64,000 bases of DNA from TMP-24 sp041397305 (GTDB lineage: Bacteria > Pseudomonadota > Alphaproteobacteria > Rhodobacterales > Rhodobacteraceae), in the NCBI GenBank assembly GCA_041397305.1, contig JAWKWX010000004.1:1-64000 (forward strand), read 5' to 3'. Shown here piece by piece: positions 62,600 to 64,000 of this stretch. Both the position numbers and the translations under genes were made by a program. The first letter of the stretch is position 1, and every line of letters starts with the position of its first letter. The notes below the pieces were generated by a model. That model saw only the letters and a program-made list of their open reading frames with translations. It did not search any database and was not told where the DNA came from.

Positions 62600-63556
62600 A
62601 TGCTGAGTAGGACCGCCGAAAACCTCTTCTGGATGGGCCGCTACATGGAGCGCGCCGAAATGACCGCGCGGCTTCTCGACGTGGGATCGCGCATCACGCT
62701 TTTGCCCTCGTCGGCGGGCCAGGGCTTTCGCGACGATTGGGATTCGCTCCTGCAGGCCTCGGGCACTGCCGAAGGGTTTCGCGCCAAATATGGCGAAACC
62801 GTTCAGCGCAATATCGAAAGCTACCTCTTCTTCGACCGCGACAATCCGTCCTCCGTCGCCTCCTGCATCGAACGGGCGCGCGAGAACGGCAGGATCGTGC
62901 GCACCGCGCTGACAAGCCAGGTCTGGGACGCGCTGAACACCGCCTTCCAGGAACTGCGGCAGCTTGAGCGCATGGAGCGCGGCAGTCTGGAACTGAGCCG
63001 ACTGACCGAATGGACGACGCGGCACACATCAATGCTGCGGGGCGCGATTTCCGCGACCAAGCTTCGCGACGACGGCTATCACTTCCTGGGGCTGGGCTCG
63101 CATATCGAACGCGCCGACAATACCGCGCGGCTGCTCGACGTGAAATACTATGTGCTGTTGCCCAAGGCCGATTATGTCGGTTCGGGCCTTGATACCCACC
63201 AATGGATGACGCTCCTCAGGGCGCTGTCGGCGCAAAGGGCCTTCCACTGGGCCTATGGCGGCGAGATCACGGCGGCGAAGGTCGTGCATTTCCTGATCCT
63301 CAACCGCCGGATGCCGCGTTCGCTTTACACCTCGCTGACCGGTGCATTCGAAAACCTCAATGCGCTGGCCGAGGAATATGACCGCCAGACGCCTGCCCAG
63401 ACCCGCGCCGCAACGCTGATGCAGGATTTCTCCCAACTGACGGTCGAAGAGGTGTTCGACGAAGGCCTGCACGAATTCCTGACCCGGTTCGAAGGCGAGA
63501 TGGCGGCACTCGCGAGCCTCGTGCAGGATCAGTATCTGAGCGGAGAGGCACGATGA
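62600..63556 (+). CDS. Alpha-E domain protein
   Basis: A 318-residue all-helical alpha-E protein with LSRTAENLFWMGRYMERAEMTARLLDV at the N terminus and the internal echo HIERADNTARLLDVKYY near 170. The family is always found with cp ATP-grasp and transglutaminase partners, and its biochemistry is not settled. Its TGA overlaps the next ATG by 4 bp. Confidence 0.9.
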   Translation: MLSRTAENLFWMGRYMERAEMTARLLDVGSRITLLPSSAGQGFRDDWDSLLQASGTAEGFRAKYGETVQRNIESYLFFDRDNPSSVASCIERARENGRIVRTALTSQVWDALNTAFQELRQLERMERGSLELSRLTEWTTRHTSMLRGAISATKLRDDGYHFLGLGSHIERADNTARLLDVKYYVLLPKADYVGSGLDTHQWMTLLRALSAQRAFHWAYGGEITAAKVVHFLILNRRMPRSLYTSLTGAFENLNALAEEYDRQTPAQTRAATLMQDFSQLTVEEVFDEGLHEFLTRFEGEMAALASLVQDQYLSGEAR

Positions 63557-64000
63557 TCCTGACCGTTTCCCATGTGACGACCTATCACTATGCCGCACCG
63601 GTCAAGGGCGCGGTCCAAAGCCTGCGTCTGACCCCCTCGCGCACCGACGGCCAGCGCACGGCAAGCTGGACCCTGCAGGTCGAGGGTGGCTCCAAGGGCG
63701 GCTCTTTCCGCGACGGCGCGGGTGACTGGATCGAAAGCTGGTCGGTGCGGGGCCCGATCACCGGGCTGCGCGTCAAGGTCGAGGGAACGGTCGAGACGAC
63801 AGACATGGCAGGCATCCTGCGCGGCCACCGGGAAACCGTGTCGCCGGCCGCCTATCTGCGCGAGACCGAACCGACCGTCGCCGATGTGGCGCTGCTGACG
63901 CTGGCGCGCGATGCGGCCGACGGTGCGAGCGGGGGGCTCGACCTTTCGCACCGGTTTTCTGGTGCGGTGTCGGATCATATCGCCTATCGGCCGGGCACCA
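63553..64000 (+). CDS. Transglutaminase-like protein, N-terminal part (cut by right edge)
   Basis: The frame starts at ATG 63553 and is open to the edge (149 codons). It begins MILTVSHVTTYHYAAPVKGAVQSLRLTPS, the N-terminal beta domain characteristic of bacterial transglutaminase-family proteins encoded with cp ATP-grasp and alpha-E genes. The catalytic Cys-His-Asp core would lie beyond the window. It overlaps the alpha-E stop by 4 bp. Confidence 0.88.
   Translation, partial: MILTVSHVTTYHYAAPVKGAVQSLRLTPSRTDGQRTASWTLQVEGGSKGGSFRDGAGDWIESWSVRGPITGLRVKVEGTVETTDMAGILRGHRETVSPAAYLRETEPTVADVALLTLARDAADGASGGLDLSHRFSGAVSDHIAYRPGT

Overview
The window is about 64 kb of high-GC, densely packed chromosomal DNA from an alphaproteobacterium. 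It is almost certainly a member of the Rhodobacterales (Rhodobacter/Paracoccus/Roseobacter relatives). The grounds are the single-cysteine DksA, the GapR-family (DUF2312) protein, the RpoH box, the psd-pssA-pmtA phosphatidylcholine cluster, and recurrent GC-rich hairpin plus 'GTATTT..AAGATGAAGGG' elements behind gene ends. No phage, transposase, integrase, CRISPR array or rRNA operon was seen. One tRNA gene, tRNA-Arg(ACG), is present.

Layout. 1-6 kb: a serine-cycle C1-assimilation module. malyl-CoA lyase (cut by the left edge) and a NarL/LuxR-type regulator lie on the minus strand, divergent from serine-glyoxylate aminotransferase, both malate-CoA ligase subunits and a hydroxypyruvate reductase. 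6-10 kb (minus): surE-pcm-nlpD stationary-phase/cell-envelope block, then a GNAT and an SDR gene. 10.2-10.8 kb: bioY (plus). 10.9-21.8 kb: a long co-oriented minus run: dnaB, MprF-like protein, alr, mlaE, mlaF, two small membrane genes (one PqiA-like), radA, cvpA, purF and a DUF1284 gene. An 11-bp tandem repeat sits in the middle of it. 22-24 kb: pyrC-pyrE. 24-30 kb: small secreted proteins, a hydrolase-like protein that has lost its catalytic serine, and two tandem glycosyltransferases, the larger containing a degenerate second copy of its own domain; then mazG.

30.7-36 kb: an M20 amidohydrolase, then a MoxR-ATPase / DUF2927 lipoprotein / small membrane protein / VWA-protein operon, then dksA. 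36-41 kb: flavin oxidoreductases, xth, an HxlR regulator and a divergent zinc-type oxidoreductase. 41-47 kb: CorC-like CBS protein, erpA, a TetR-controlled AhpD-like gene, dgt, a VOC protein and gapR. 47-51 kb: a sulfotransferase-like protein with a degenerate P-loop, paired YdcZ transporters, tRNA-Arg, and rluD overlapping head-to-head with a small membrane protein gene. 52-55 kb: rpoH, then psd-pssA-pmtA, a full route from CDP-diacylglycerol to phosphatidylcholine. 55-60 kb: Gfo/Idh oxidoreductase, GNAT, M19 dipeptidase, M3 oligoendopeptidase. 60-64 kb: DUF2189 membrane protein, then a circularly permuted ATP-grasp / alpha-E / transglutaminase operon running off the right edge. In other bacteria this set often neighbours the Anbu proteasome-like peptidase.

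The clearest coherent pathways are the serine cycle, PE/PC lipid synthesis, the last pyrimidine steps, and envelope homeostasis (NlpD, MlaEF, PqiA-like, MprF-like). The least understood parts are the MoxR/VWA/DUF2927 operon, the ATP-grasp/alpha-E/transglutaminase operon, the duplicated glycosyltransferase and the proteins with lost active-site residues. All identifications come from reading motifs and recalled family resemblance; no database search was run.
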